Below, one piece after another: positions 42,908-50,468 of a DNA stretch of 64,000 bases. Within the stretch, counting starts at the first letter, position 1. Every line of letters starts with the position of its first letter. The position numbers were made by a program, and so were the translations under genes. Below the pieces are notes generated by a model that was given only the letters and a program-made list of their open reading frames with translations, did no database searches and was not told where the DNA came from. Origin of the DNA: CALDTK01 sp963837005 (lineage in GTDB: Bacteria > Bacteroidota > Bacteroidia > Chitinophagales > Saprospiraceae); the NCBI GenBank assembly GCA_963837005.1, contig CAWIMC010000013.1, positions 682,001-746,000 on the forward strand. The letters run 5' to 3'.

Positions 42908-43429
42908 ATGCTCCACGACGATCTACTCATTCAGGCTAGTGCGCTCCTGAGCTTAGACGCGAGACGTCCGCGACAGGCCAACCTGCGTCGAGCGATCAGT
43001 ACGGCGTACTACGCGGTCTTCCATGCCATCGGCTACCAGGTAGGGCGGCAAGTGGTAGGTTTGAAGCAGAAGGATAGCGAATTGAGAACCCTCGTCTGTC
43101 GGTCGCTCGAACACGCGGAGATGAAAGCTGTGCTCACAGGATTCGCGCGGGCTAACCCTAAACAGGTTTACCAGCGAGCGCTTGGGGCGGAGGTTATCCC
43201 GAGCTCTCTCAAGCTCATCGCCCAAGTCTTCGTCGATCTACAAGTGGAGCGTCATCGTGCGGATTATGATCTGTCTGCGCGATTCACCAAAGTCGCCGCC
43301 AAAGAGGTGATTAGTGATGCGACAAAGGTCTTGTCTCTGCTCAAAGACTACGAGCGGGAGGCGCCGCCTTACGGCAAAACCTTCATGCTGGCGATGCTAC
43401 TGCACGGGAGCCTGAAAAATCGGACTTGA
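42908..43429 (+). CDS. HEPN-like domain protein
   Basis: 173 residues, all helical. NLRRAISTAYYAVFHAIG (about 24-41) resembles the first HEPN helix pair, and ERHRADYDLSARFTK (about 115-129) matches the common HEPN signature RxxADYD. HEPN proteins are often RNases in TA or defence systems. The canonical R-x4-6-H catalytic pair is not clear: RHRADY offers an R and H in a different order. A dispersed word of the GCCTTACGGCAAAAC type is at 43366. Confidence 0.7.
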   Translation: MLHDDLLIQASALLSLDARRPRQANLRRAISTAYYAVFHAIGYQVGRQVVGLKQKDSELRTLVCRSLEHAEMKAVLTGFARANPKQVYQRALGAEVIPSSLKLIAQVFVDLQVERHRADYDLSARFTKVAAKEVISDATKVLSLLKDYEREAPPYGKTFMLAMLLHGSLKNRT

Positions 43430-43469
43430 TACCTGCCAGTCTGCCATCTAGCACACGCGACCACTGCAA

Positions 43470-43850
43470 GTGAGCCACCCGAAATCATCTACCCACCAAT
43501 ACCAGGCACTCACGCCCCCGAGGCTAAGCCACTCGACTGCGGATACGGGTCAAAGAATTGGGCGTTACGCCGAGAAAGGAAGCGACACTTCCACCTATAA
43601 CGGCCTCCTCTTCGGCGCACTCTCGTGCTTGATGGAGCGTAGGCTGGAGCAGTCGTTCCACGAGATTCTGGCGCAGCGCATTTTAGGTCCGCTGGGGATG
43701 ACGACCTCTGCTGCTTCCCAAAATGTGACCTCCGAAACTGTACTCGCGCTTCTCTCGTAGCCCTATCGTTTCGACGCGGGCGAGGGGACTTTCGTCAAAA
43801 CCGACTACCCCGACGAGGACGTCAATGTGCCTTACTGAGGTGCACACTTT
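43470..43850 (+). pseudogene. Fragment of a class C beta-lactamase-like serine hydrolase gene
   Basis: STYNGLLFGALSCLMERRLEQ followed by AQRILGPLGMTTSAAS is like the YSN/PLGM region of such enzymes. A TAG at 43758 and a TGA at about 43837 interrupt the same frame, which otherwise continues PYRFDAGEGTFVKTDYPDED. The N-terminal SxxK half is absent. A related intact domain lies at 44072-46246. Confidence 0.65.
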
Positions 43851-44071
43851 GGCGCTGCACGCTCTGTGGGGCGCTACGCCCGCTGCGTTCCAGTGAGGCA
43901 ATTAATAGAGAAAATAAGCGAAGTGATTTGCCCGCTTTTCGCTTAAATGCCGGAAAAACAGTAAATAAGCAAACTCGACTTTCACTATTTTCTCAGCCAA
44001 ACCAGCTCAACCCATGCCCATGCTCGCCAAACCACCATACTCGTTAGCCCCGCCTCCACCAGCGCAGGCGT
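43851..44071. other. AT-rich junction with inverted repeats
   Basis: AATAAGCGAA at about 43913 pairs with TTTTCGCTTA at about 43937. ACCACCATAC at 44031-44040 pairs exactly with GTATGGTGGT at 44070-44079, which straddles the beginning of the copied antitoxin piece. It separates the hydrolase fragment from the fused hydrolase gene. Confidence 0.5.
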
Positions 44072-46246
44072 ATGGTGGTGGTGGTGCCGATTCCCCCGCG
44101 CCTGTTGGTCGAGTCCAAAGAGCAGTTGGCGGCGGAGACGGCAGAGCGGCGCAAGACTCGTACGCGGACGTACAGCGTCGAAGCGGCTACCGATTACCTG
44201 CGGTCTGTCGTCGCCGGCAATCGTTTTCACCTTCTGGCGCTCTGCCTTTACGTGTCGGCCTTTGCCGTGTCGCGGCCCCTTGTTTTGGCGCAAGCCGCAC
44301 CACCGCCCCTGCCTTCAGAGGCCGAACTCGAAGGCCTTCTCGCACTCTACGATGTACCGGGAGCCTCGATGGCATTCCTCAGCGACTGTGGCGTGGTGGC
44401 GACTGTCAACGCGGGTTCGGCGTTGCTGTCTCCGGACGTTCCCGTTGCCGACAATACCGTCTTCGAGGCCGCCAGCTTATCGAAGCCGGTCTTCGCTTAC
44501 CTCGTTCTCCAACTCGTGGACGAGGGCGTGATCGAGTTGGACCGGCCGATCGCGAAGGATATCGACTACCCCCGCATTACCGATAAGGACGCTTTCGCAA
44601 AACTTACCCCACGTCTCGTCCTCACGCACCGCACGGGGATGCCGAATTGGGTAGACGGCGAGACGCCCTTTTTCGAACGCACGGCGCCGATCCCTTTCGG
44701 CACGCCCCCCGGCACCGCGTACAGCTACTCCGGGGAAGCCTTCATGCTGCTGCAAACCCTCGTCGAGCAAAAGACTGGCAAAGGCTTGGAGCAACTGTTC
44801 CGCGAGCGCCTCGGCGAACGCATGCCGCATTCGAGTTTCGAGGGGATGCCCGCCGGGACACAGCCAACGCGCGGCTACCGTGGAGCCTTGGACACGGTGG
44901 GGAGTCGGCGACTGGCTAAGTACGGCGCACGCGCCATGGCGCCGAGTTCGCTCGTGACGACGGCAGCAGATTTTGGGGCCTTCGTGGGATACATCTGCGG
45001 CGGGGGCGACCTACGTGCGGCCACGTACGCAGAAATGCTCCGACCGCAGTCGCCAGTGCCGGTACAAGAGGCGGGCGTACCGGCCTCCTACGGGCTCGGG
45101 TGGATGCTCGTATTCGTCGATGGCGATACGCTCGCCGTGCACGCCGGCAATAACGATGAGTACCGCGCCCTGGCGGGTTTCTCGACTGTCAATCGGGAGG
45201 GCTTCGTCACCTTCACCAATGGCGCGCGTGGAGAAGACTTCAACAACGTAATCTCGACGCCACTACCGGCGCCCCCCGCTGGCCCCAGCGCACCAGAGGC
45301 CGCCTTCGAGGAGCTCTGGCGACTGTACGCCGACAACTACGCACTCTTCGGAGTCAAGCGCACGGACTGGAACGAGGTGCACGCCGTGTACCGGCCGCGC
45401 GTCACCGCCGCTACCACCGAGGCCGAACTCTGGGACGTCGCCACCGACATGCTCGGGCTGCTCAACGACGTGCACGTCTCGCTGAGCGACGGGGCCACCG
45501 ACCGGCAGTTTCGCTCCGGCGGCCGAAGCATCGGTGCCGGACCTTTTGACGACGGCCGCTTCGACGTCGAGCTCATCTCAGGCAAGTACCTCCGCGGTGG
45601 CCTCACCGAACTTCCCGACGGCCACCTGAGCTATGGCTGGCTAGCCGACAGCGTCGGCTACCTGCGTCTGGAGCGCTTCGGTGATCCCGAACCGAGCGCC
45701 GCGGCCACCGACGAAGCCTTGCGCGCACTGGCTGGCGCACGCGCCTTCGTGATCGATGTCCGCCACAACGGCGGCGGCCAAGACAGGGCCGGTCAAGCCA
45801 TCGCGAGTCGCTTCGCCGACGAAGAGCGGGTCTACATGGAGGTGTCCCCACGCCTTCTCACCAGCCGGCAATTGGCGCTGGCTCCGCCCATCACGTGGCG
45901 CCTCCGCCCCGGCGGGCTACAGACCTTCGACGGCCCGGTTGCCGTACTCACGGACAGTCGCACGATTAGCGCCGCTGAAAACTTCGTCCTGGCGATGCGG
46001 ACGCTCCCCCACGCCCGCATTATCGGCACGACCACGGCGGGGGCAATGGCCGACAGTCCGGCGCTACCGCTCAGCAACGGCTGGGTGGCGACGGTGCCGC
46101 TGAACGTCTTTCGAGATGCCGCAGGCGTGTGCTACGAAGGCTTGGGGATCGCACCGGACTTGTACGTCGAGAATGAGGTCGCGGCAATTTCGGGGGGTCG
46201 GGACGAAATCTTGGAGATGGCTCTGGCGGTTTTGGCGCAGCGGTAG
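44072..46246 (+). CDS. Beta-lactamase-like serine hydrolase fused to an S41 peptidase, with antitoxin fragment at its N-terminus
   Basis: Frame of 724 codons. Residues 1-43 are nearly identical to the C-terminal half of the antitoxin at 46703 (RLLVESKEQLAAE, RTRTYSVEAATDYLR). Residues about 44-77 then form a signal peptide ending RPLVLAQA, so the native start was probably near codon 43 (CTG 44198) or the start has been replaced. Domain 1 (about 80-400) has SxxK in AASLSKPVFAY, YSYSG in place of YSN, and HAGNNDEY. Domain 2 (about 420-724) is an S41/IRBP-like protease with VIDVRHNGGGQDRAG and catalytic-type SRTISAAENFVLA. Both domains are periplasmic hydrolases. Dispersed words at 44282 and 44591. 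Confidence 0.8.
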   Translation: MVVVVPIPPRLLVESKEQLAAETAERRKTRTRTYSVEAATDYLRSVVAGNRFHLLALCLYVSAFAVSRPLVLAQAAPPPLPSEAELEGLLALYDVPGASMAFLSDCGVVATVNAGSALLSPDVPVADNTVFEAASLSKPVFAYLVLQLVDEGVIELDRPIAKDIDYPRITDKDAFAKLTPRLVLTHRTGMPNWVDGETPFFERTAPIPFGTPPGTAYSYSGEAFMLLQTLVEQKTGKGLEQLFRERLGERMPHSSFEGMPAGTQPTRGYRGALDTVGSRRLAKYGARAMAPSSLVTTAADFGAFVGYICGGGDLRAATYAEMLRPQSPVPVQEAGVPASYGLGWMLVFVDGDTLAVHAGNNDEYRALAGFSTVNREGFVTFTNGARGEDFNNVISTPLPAPPAGPSAPEAAFEELWRLYADNYALFGVKRTDWNEVHAVYRPRVTAATTEAELWDVATDMLGLLNDVHVSLSDGATDRQFRSGGRSIGAGPFDDGRFDVELISGKYLRGGLTELPDGHLSYGWLADSVGYLRLERFGDPEPSAAATDEALRALAGARAFVIDVRHNGGGQDRAGQAIASRFADEERVYMEVSPRLLTSRQLALAPPITWRLRPGGLQTFDGPVAVLTDSRTISAAENFVLAMRTLPHARIIGTTTAGAMADSPALPLSNGWVATVPLNVFRDAAGVCYEGLGIAPDLYVENEVAAISGGRDEILEMALAVLAQR

Positions 46247-46255
46247 GGCCGTAAG

Positions 46256-46455
46256 CATACCGCTAGACATTTCTGCAGATTGGACCTTTCTGGGGAGTGG
46301 AACGCAAAGCCGCTACGCTACGCAAGGGAGACGCGAGGTACGCAAAGGCCCGTCTTACGTGAGGAAGGGCGCAAGGGCGCTTCGCGCTGAAAAGAACGCA
46401 AAGGCCCGCCAAAGCTGGATTTGTACTGAAGCAAAGATAAATGTCTAGCGGTATG
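46256..46455. mobile_element. 200-bp MITE with 17-bp terminal inverted repeats and 9-bp target duplication
   Basis: CATACCGCTAGACATTT at 46256-46272 is exactly complementary to AAATGTCTAGCGGTATG at 46439-46455. The flanks are GGCCGTAAG at 46247-46255 and again at 46456-46464, a perfect 9-bp direct repeat as left by transposition. The interior has no gene and repeats ACGCAAAGGC-like words. It sits one base after the stop of the S41 fusion gene. No transposase with these ends is in the window. Confidence 0.9.
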
Positions 46456-46606
46456 GGCCGTAAGATTCCGAACTTTACTTTGGTACTCGCCGTATGGTCC
46501 CGATTTGCGTGACCCTGCATGCTATGGGTTGCCTTTTATACGCCCACCGATAGTGAGGCTAAGCTTTAGGCCAATGAAAGCTTAGTTCAGGATTATTTGG
46601 TGAGTG

Positions 46607-46655
46607 AGGTGATCAACGTGGGGCGCTGAATGGAAGGGGTGCCGCGGCTTGGCAA
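46607..46655 (+). repeat. 49-bp duplication, copy 2
   Basis: Same as 42391-42439 with one substitution; here it precedes a TA pair rather than following an SDR fragment. Confidence 0.9.
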
Positions 46656-46690
46656 TAACCTGGCGCGCTTGCCAATCCAGCGCCAGCGCC

Positions 46691-46698
46691 TACCTTCA
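46691..46698 (+). promoter_or_regulatory. -7 promoter box TACCTTCA before TA pair 3
   Basis: Ends 4 nt before the ATG at 46703. Confidence 0.55.
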
Positions 46699-46702
46699 TA
46701 CC

Positions 46703-46960
46703 ATGATTGCCGAGATCGACGAGCTCCAAGATATCGACCAGTTGCGCGAGCAGCTCACCGCCCACATTGCCGCGGCCGACGCGCAGCGCATCCGCGAGCT
46801 CGCGATCGCGACGGGGATCGTGGTGGTGCCGATTCCTGCGCGCCTGTTGGTCGAGTCCAAAGAGCAGTTGGCGGCGGAGATGGCAGAGCGGCGCAAGAAT
46901 CGTACGCGGACGTACAGCGTCGAAGAGGCTACCGATTACCTAAGACAGCACTACAAGTGA
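46703..46960 (+). CDS. Antitoxin of RelE/ParE-like pair 3
   Basis: 85 residues from ATG 46703. The N-terminal half is helical (DIDQLREQLTAHIAAADAQR). The C-terminal half, ARLLVESKEQLAAEMAERRK then YSVEEATDYLRQHYK, is also present at the front of the hydrolase fusion at 44072. The toxin start overlaps by 4 nt (GTGA). It is not obviously related to antitoxins 1 and 2. Confidence 0.78.
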   Translation: MIAEIDELQDIDQLREQLTAHIAAADAQRIRELAIATGIVVVPIPARLLVESKEQLAAEMAERRKNRTRTYSVEEATDYLRQHYK

Positions 46961-47253
46961 GTTGGAGCTACCGCTACGATAGCGACGCGCTCTCCGACTT
47001 CGGGGAAGCATACGGGTACTACCTCTATCACCATCCAGGCGTTTCGATCGAATCCTTCGTCGATCTGGTCAATGAAGCTTTCCGGCCGGCGCTGCAATTT
47101 CCGGAGAGCAGGCCGCAAGTTCGACTGCCGCGCCAGACACAAACTACGCGGAGGGTGCGCGTGTGGCGTTTTTCCTTCCTGTACGAAGTAGACGCAGAGG
47201 CACAAGAGTTGATCATCGTGCGGATCGTGCACGAGCGAGCGGCCTCGCTCTGA
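46957..47253 (+). CDS. RelE/ParE-family toxin 3
   Basis: 98 residues from GTG 46957. It has a central basic stretch (RPQVRLPRQTQTTRRVRVWRF) and a terminal strand IIVRIVHERAASL typical of the superfamily; N-terminal YRYDSDALSDFGEAYGYYL gives the helical pair. Target unknown. Confidence 0.75.
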   Translation: MSWSYRYDSDALSDFGEAYGYYLYHHPGVSIESFVDLVNEAFRPALQFPESRPQVRLPRQTQTTRRVRVWRFSFLYEVDAEAQELIIVRIVHERAASL

Positions 47254-47364
47254 TCTAAGCACACAGCTACGCACTTGCCGAATATATACACCCTCTTCGA
47301 TCGGTTCTTCCGCTGGATCTTTAACAAGCCGCAGACGCGGCCCGAGGAGGCTTGACGCGTCGAC

Positions 47365-47664
47365 ATGGCGGGGGAGCACGTACGCATTAGCGGTCCCGAC
47401 GGCGCGGTGTCCGCATTCGATGGAGACGAGGTGGCCATCGTCCGCGTGGTGACAACTGGAGACGGACCCTGGCAGCCGGACTTCTTTCTTGCTTTCTTCG
47501 ACGCGGAAGAGATGGTGCTCGGGAGTGTGCCGCAGGGGGCACCGGGCTATGAGGAACTGCGCGAGCGGGTAGAGGCGTGGGAAGGGTTTGATTTCGGGGC
47601 GTATTTAGTGGCCTGCGGAAGTACGGCCGAAGGGACGTTCGAGGTGTGGCGGCGCAGACGCTAG
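47365..47664 (+). CDS. Hypothetical protein, possibly the 3' part of a gene with an in-frame stop
   Basis: 99 residues from ATG 47365, unknown family, no membrane segment (IRVVTTGDGP-like region, AEEMVLGSVPQGAPGYEEL). The same frame upstream has TTG 47278 followed by PNIYTLFDRFFRWIFNKPQT and a TGA at 47353. The short upstream piece could be the real N-terminus cut off by a nonsense change, or a separate small peptide. Confidence 0.5.
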   Translation: MAGEHVRISGPDGAVSAFDGDEVAIVRVVTTGDGPWQPDFFLAFFDAEEMVLGSVPQGAPGYEELRERVEAWEGFDFGAYLVACGSTAEGTFEVWRRRR

Positions 47665-47683
47665 ACCAACGAGCCTGCTTTCG

Positions 47684-48061
47684 CTAAAACATGCCATTCG
47701 TGTTCTGCGACGCTTCCGGCACTCGCTGAATGGCGTCCCAGTGCTCGCAGATCTTGCCCGCCGCGTCGAAGCGGAAGAAGTCCATCGTGACGTAAACCTC
47801 CGCGCCCGGCCAGACTTGGCGCGTGTGCAAGGCCACCAGATCTCCCTCGGCGATGCAGCGTAGGAACGCGATCGACTTGTCGGGGTACTCGCGGTGCATG
47901 CGCTCGAAGTAGGCGATGAAGCCTTCGGGCCCGTCGGCAACGGCGGGGTTGTGCTGGATGTAGGTGTCGCCGACGTAAAGTGCTACAGCCTCGCTGGGAT
48001 TGCCGAGGAAGGCCGTGCGGTAGAAGGCGGTGGCGTTGTATTTATTGTCGGAGAGGGCCAT
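47684..48061 (-). CDS. SnoaL-like (NTF2 fold) protein
   Basis: 125 residues; AFYRTAFLGNPSEAVALYVG, YIQHNPAVADGPEGFIAYF and FFRFDAAGKICEHWDAIQ follow the SnoaL-like polyketide-cyclase family pattern, including the conserved HNP and EHWD. Such proteins are small enzymes or binding proteins of unclear substrate. The stop codon lies within a dispersed word (GCTTTCGCTAAAAC, 47677). An exact word is at 48081 in the leader. Confidence 0.87.
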   Translation of the reverse strand: MALSDNKYNATAFYRTAFLGNPSEAVALYVGDTYIQHNPAVADGPEGFIAYFERMHREYPDKSIAFLRCIAEGDLVALHTRQVWPGAEVYVTMDFFRFDAAGKICEHWDAIQRVPEASQNTNGMF

Positions 48062-48188
48062 AGTAGGGTAAGTAGAATAGGTTTTGGCGAAAGCTGGACA
48101 GCAGTGGCGTTCGGGCGCCTCCGGGCAGTGTCACCTACCAATGTCTCTGGCGCCCCACTGCCTGGAGGCACCCGAACGGGGCGCCCCC

Positions 48189-48707
48189 TCACTCCACCGG
48201 CACCCGAAACATCCGCACCTGCGCCGTGGCCCCGCCCCGCGAAATGACCTGCACCAGCTGCTCGTAGTCGTCGTGCGGGATGTCGGTGTAGTCCTGCGTA
48301 TTGCTCAGCGCATTGATCAGCAGCGGGACCGTATTCGAGTGCCCGACCACGAAGACATTGGTGCCACCGTGCTGCGCGAGCAAGGTTTTGGCGAAAGCAT
48401 CGAACTCCAGCCCGCTGGCGTAATTGGTGACGCCCATCTTCTTGGCCTCGGCGAGCGGAGTGGCCGTGGCGATGGTGCGACGTGTGTCAGTCGAGTAGAT
48501 GGCCGAGAACTCGGTGTCCTCGAAGAAGGTGGCGTAAAACTCGGCGCGGGCCATGCCCTGCGGCGTGAGACCGGGTGCCGTACCCATCTCCTTTTCGGCG
48601 TGCCGCACGATGTAGAAGGTGGTAGGGGCGTCGGAGGAGGCAAGCTTGGCCCTAGGGGTGCAAGCGGTGAGGAGGGCGAGGAATAGGAGGACTAGGAGAC
48701 GAGGCAT
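48189..48707 (-). CDS. Histidine phosphatase (SixA/PGAM-like) lipoprotein
   Basis: 172 residues from ATG 48707 with lipobox LALLTAC. The phosphatase start TTFYIVRHAEKEMG contains the RHG-type RHA motif, and FVVGHSNTVPLLINAL carries the second catalytic histidine. It probably dephosphorylates a small molecule or protein in the envelope; the substrate is unknown. A close paralogue is at 49347, both with a dispersed word at the same place (48385 and 50068, encoding DAFAKT). Confidence 0.9.
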   Translation of the reverse strand: MPRLLVLLFLALLTACTPRAKLASSDAPTTFYIVRHAEKEMGTAPGLTPQGMARAEFYATFFEDTEFSAIYSTDTRRTIATATPLAEAKKMGVTNYASGLEFDAFAKTLLAQHGGTNVFVVGHSNTVPLLINALSNTQDYTDIPHDDYEQLVQVISRGGATAQVRMFRVPVE

Positions 48708-48831
48708 GGCAGGAGATTCTTTCAACGCAAATGTCGCAAAGCTGGGGTGGGGGTGGCGTGGAGGGCCGTCCAGAGGGCTTTACGTCTTTTGCGCAATGCT
48801 TAGCCCTCGGCGGATTTGCGTGCAAGGACGA

Positions 48832-49224
48832 TCATCTCTTGGACCAGTCCCCGCTTGATACAGCCCGCAATCGAGTCACGTCCCGATTATACAAATAGGC
48901 TTGCGCCAAAACCTCCCGCCCGTCCGCCAGCATTACCGCGATAGCCTCGCGGCGGTACATCCCCGTGCCATCCGCCCGGATATCCTCAAAGGCATCCAAT
49001 TTCTCCCAGGCCGAAACGTCGGTGATTTCCCAGACCTCCCCCACCACCGTCTCCCCGTCGTCACTGAGGACAAGCCCAGGGTAGTCACTCAGATCATACA
49101 GCGTCCCGACTACACTTGCCCGGCTAATCTGCCGCGCCTTGCCCGGCACGAAACTCTGGAGGCCAGCCGACATGTCACTGCGCAGCAGGCCGTAGACGAA
49201 GAGCGTCGATGAATCGTCGAGCAT
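48832..49224 (-). CDS. Gamma-glutamylcyclotransferase-like protein (paralogue)
   Basis: 130 residues. Shares VYGLLRSDMSAGLQSFVPGK, EVWEITDV, LDAFED and YLYNRD with the protein at 14672. No promoter box of the TACCTT type precedes it; a TTTTTTGCGAAAGC variant of the dispersed word is just upstream (49233), and an exact-orientation variant encodes AQA near the end (48899). Confidence 0.85.
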   Translation of the reverse strand: MLDDSSTLFVYGLLRSDMSAGLQSFVPGKARQISRASVVGTLYDLSDYPGLVLSDDGETVVGEVWEITDVSAWEKLDAFEDIRADGTGMYRREAIAVMLADGREVLAQAYLYNRDVTRLRAVSSGDWSKR

Positions 49225-49346
49225 CGGTCGCAGTTTTTTGCGAAAGCGAAGATTCGCGCAAGCAAATCCCTAACCTGGATTGGGCAAACAAAGGTATTCG
49301 GTGCGAGGAACGGATACGCACCTCGGTTCAAGTGCTGTTACGAATA

Positions 49347-50393
49347 CTAATGCCCAGGTCTCCACTCTACATTCCCCATCCATTTATGAGACTCACCAGC
49401 TACTCGATCTGTACGACTATCGCCCTTTGCCTCACCGCCTGCGGTGCACCCTTGCAGTCGATTACTACCGAAGCCTTCGTCGAGCAGCCATTCGAGGTCG
49501 TCGCCCAGGGGTCGGATGCACGCGAACGCACCAAGCGGGCCTATTTCTGCTACGATCGATCCTGCAATGTCGAGCGGCATCCTGGCGCCTTTCGCAAGGC
49601 TTACGCTCTCGATGAAATCGACTACCGTGGCTATATGCTCATCGAGATATTCTTGGGCAAGACCCGAGTTGCAGGTCAGCAGATTCGCCTGGAAAAGGTC
49701 CGCGAGAACAGAGATCGTCTGGAGGTGTACTACAGCTTCGACGCAGATCTCACCACGGATGCCACGGAATCTCCATTCATTATGGCGCGAGTCCCCCGGA
49801 GCTACAAGCCCGTCACCTATTTCGAGAATGATCGGGCCGTACTGTTCCCTCCAGCCTCCGCTGGTGCCTGGTAGGCCCACCGGCACCCGAAACATCCGCA
49901 CCTGCGCCGTGGCCCCGCCCCGCGTGATGACCGGTACCAACTGCTCAAAATCATCGTGTGGAATGTCGGTGTAGTCCTGCGTATTGGTGAGGGCATTGAT
50001 GAGCAGGGGGATCGTATTCGAGTGCCCGACGACGAATACCGAAGTGCCGGCGTGCTGGGCCAAGAGGGTTTTGGCGAAAGCGTCAAATTCCAGACCGCTG
50101 GCGTAGTTGGTGACGCCCATCTTCTTAGACTTCGCCACTGGCGTGGACGTCTCTATCGTGCGGCGCGTGTCGGTAGAGTAGATGGCGGAAAGCTCGACGT
50201 CCTTGAAGAAGGTCGCGTAAAACTCGGCCCGCGCCGTGCCCTGCGGCGTCAGTCCGGGCGCGGTGCCCATCTCCTTTTCGGCGTGGCGCACGAGGTAGAA
50301 AGTCGTGGGCGCGTCGGAGGTGGTGAGCTTGGCGGTGGGGGTGCAGGAGCAGAGGAGGCCGAAGAACAAAAGACCAAAAAGGGCACGGGGCAT
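49347..50393 (-). CDS. Histidine phosphatase lipoprotein with lost stop codon
   Basis: Residues 1-173 match the paralogue at 48189: lipobox GLLCSC, FYLVRHAEKEMG, VVGHSNTIPLLINAL, MFRVPV. The paralogue then stops after VPVE, but here the frame goes on with GLPGTSGGW and about 170 residues that are the antisense of the convergent lipoprotein gene at 49386. The natural end is therefore near 49873. Either the protein carries an artificial tail or the gene is decaying. Confidence 0.75.
   Translation of the reverse strand: MPRALFGLLFFGLLCSCTPTAKLTTSDAPTTFYLVRHAEKEMGTAPGLTPQGTARAEFYATFFKDVELSAIYSTDTRRTIETSTPVAKSKKMGVTNYASGLEFDAFAKTLLAQHAGTSVFVVGHSNTIPLLINALTNTQDYTDIPHDDFEQLVPVITRGGATAQVRMFRVPVGLPGTSGGWREQYGPIILEIGDGLVAPGDSRHNEWRFRGIRGEICVEAVVHLQTISVLADLFQANLLTCNSGLAQEYLDEHIATVVDFIESVSLAKGARMPLDIAGSIVAEIGPLGAFACIRPLGDDLEWLLDEGFGSNRLQGCTAGGEAKGDSRTDRVAGESHKWMGNVEWRPGH
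49386..49874 (+). CDS. Hypothetical lipoprotein
   Basis: 162 residues from ATG 49386 with lipobox LCLTACG. The body (TKRAYFCYDRSCNVERHP then YRGYMLIEIFLGKTRVAGQQ and ESPFIMARVPRS) is soluble and of unknown family; it contains two cysteines (FCYDRSC) that may form a disulfide. Convergent with the phosphatase gene whose stop was lost at this border. Confidence 0.7.
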   Translation: MRLTSYSICTTIALCLTACGAPLQSITTEAFVEQPFEVVAQGSDARERTKRAYFCYDRSCNVERHPGAFRKAYALDEIDYRGYMLIEIFLGKTRVAGQQIRLEKVRENRDRLEVYYSFDADLTTDATESPFIMARVPRSYKPVTYFENDRAVLFPPASAGAW

Positions 50394-50468
50394 GGCGGGG
50401 AGATTTTCAACGCGAAGGCGCGAATGAGAACCGTGAAGGTCGCAAAGCGGAGGGGGAGTCTAGCAGGC

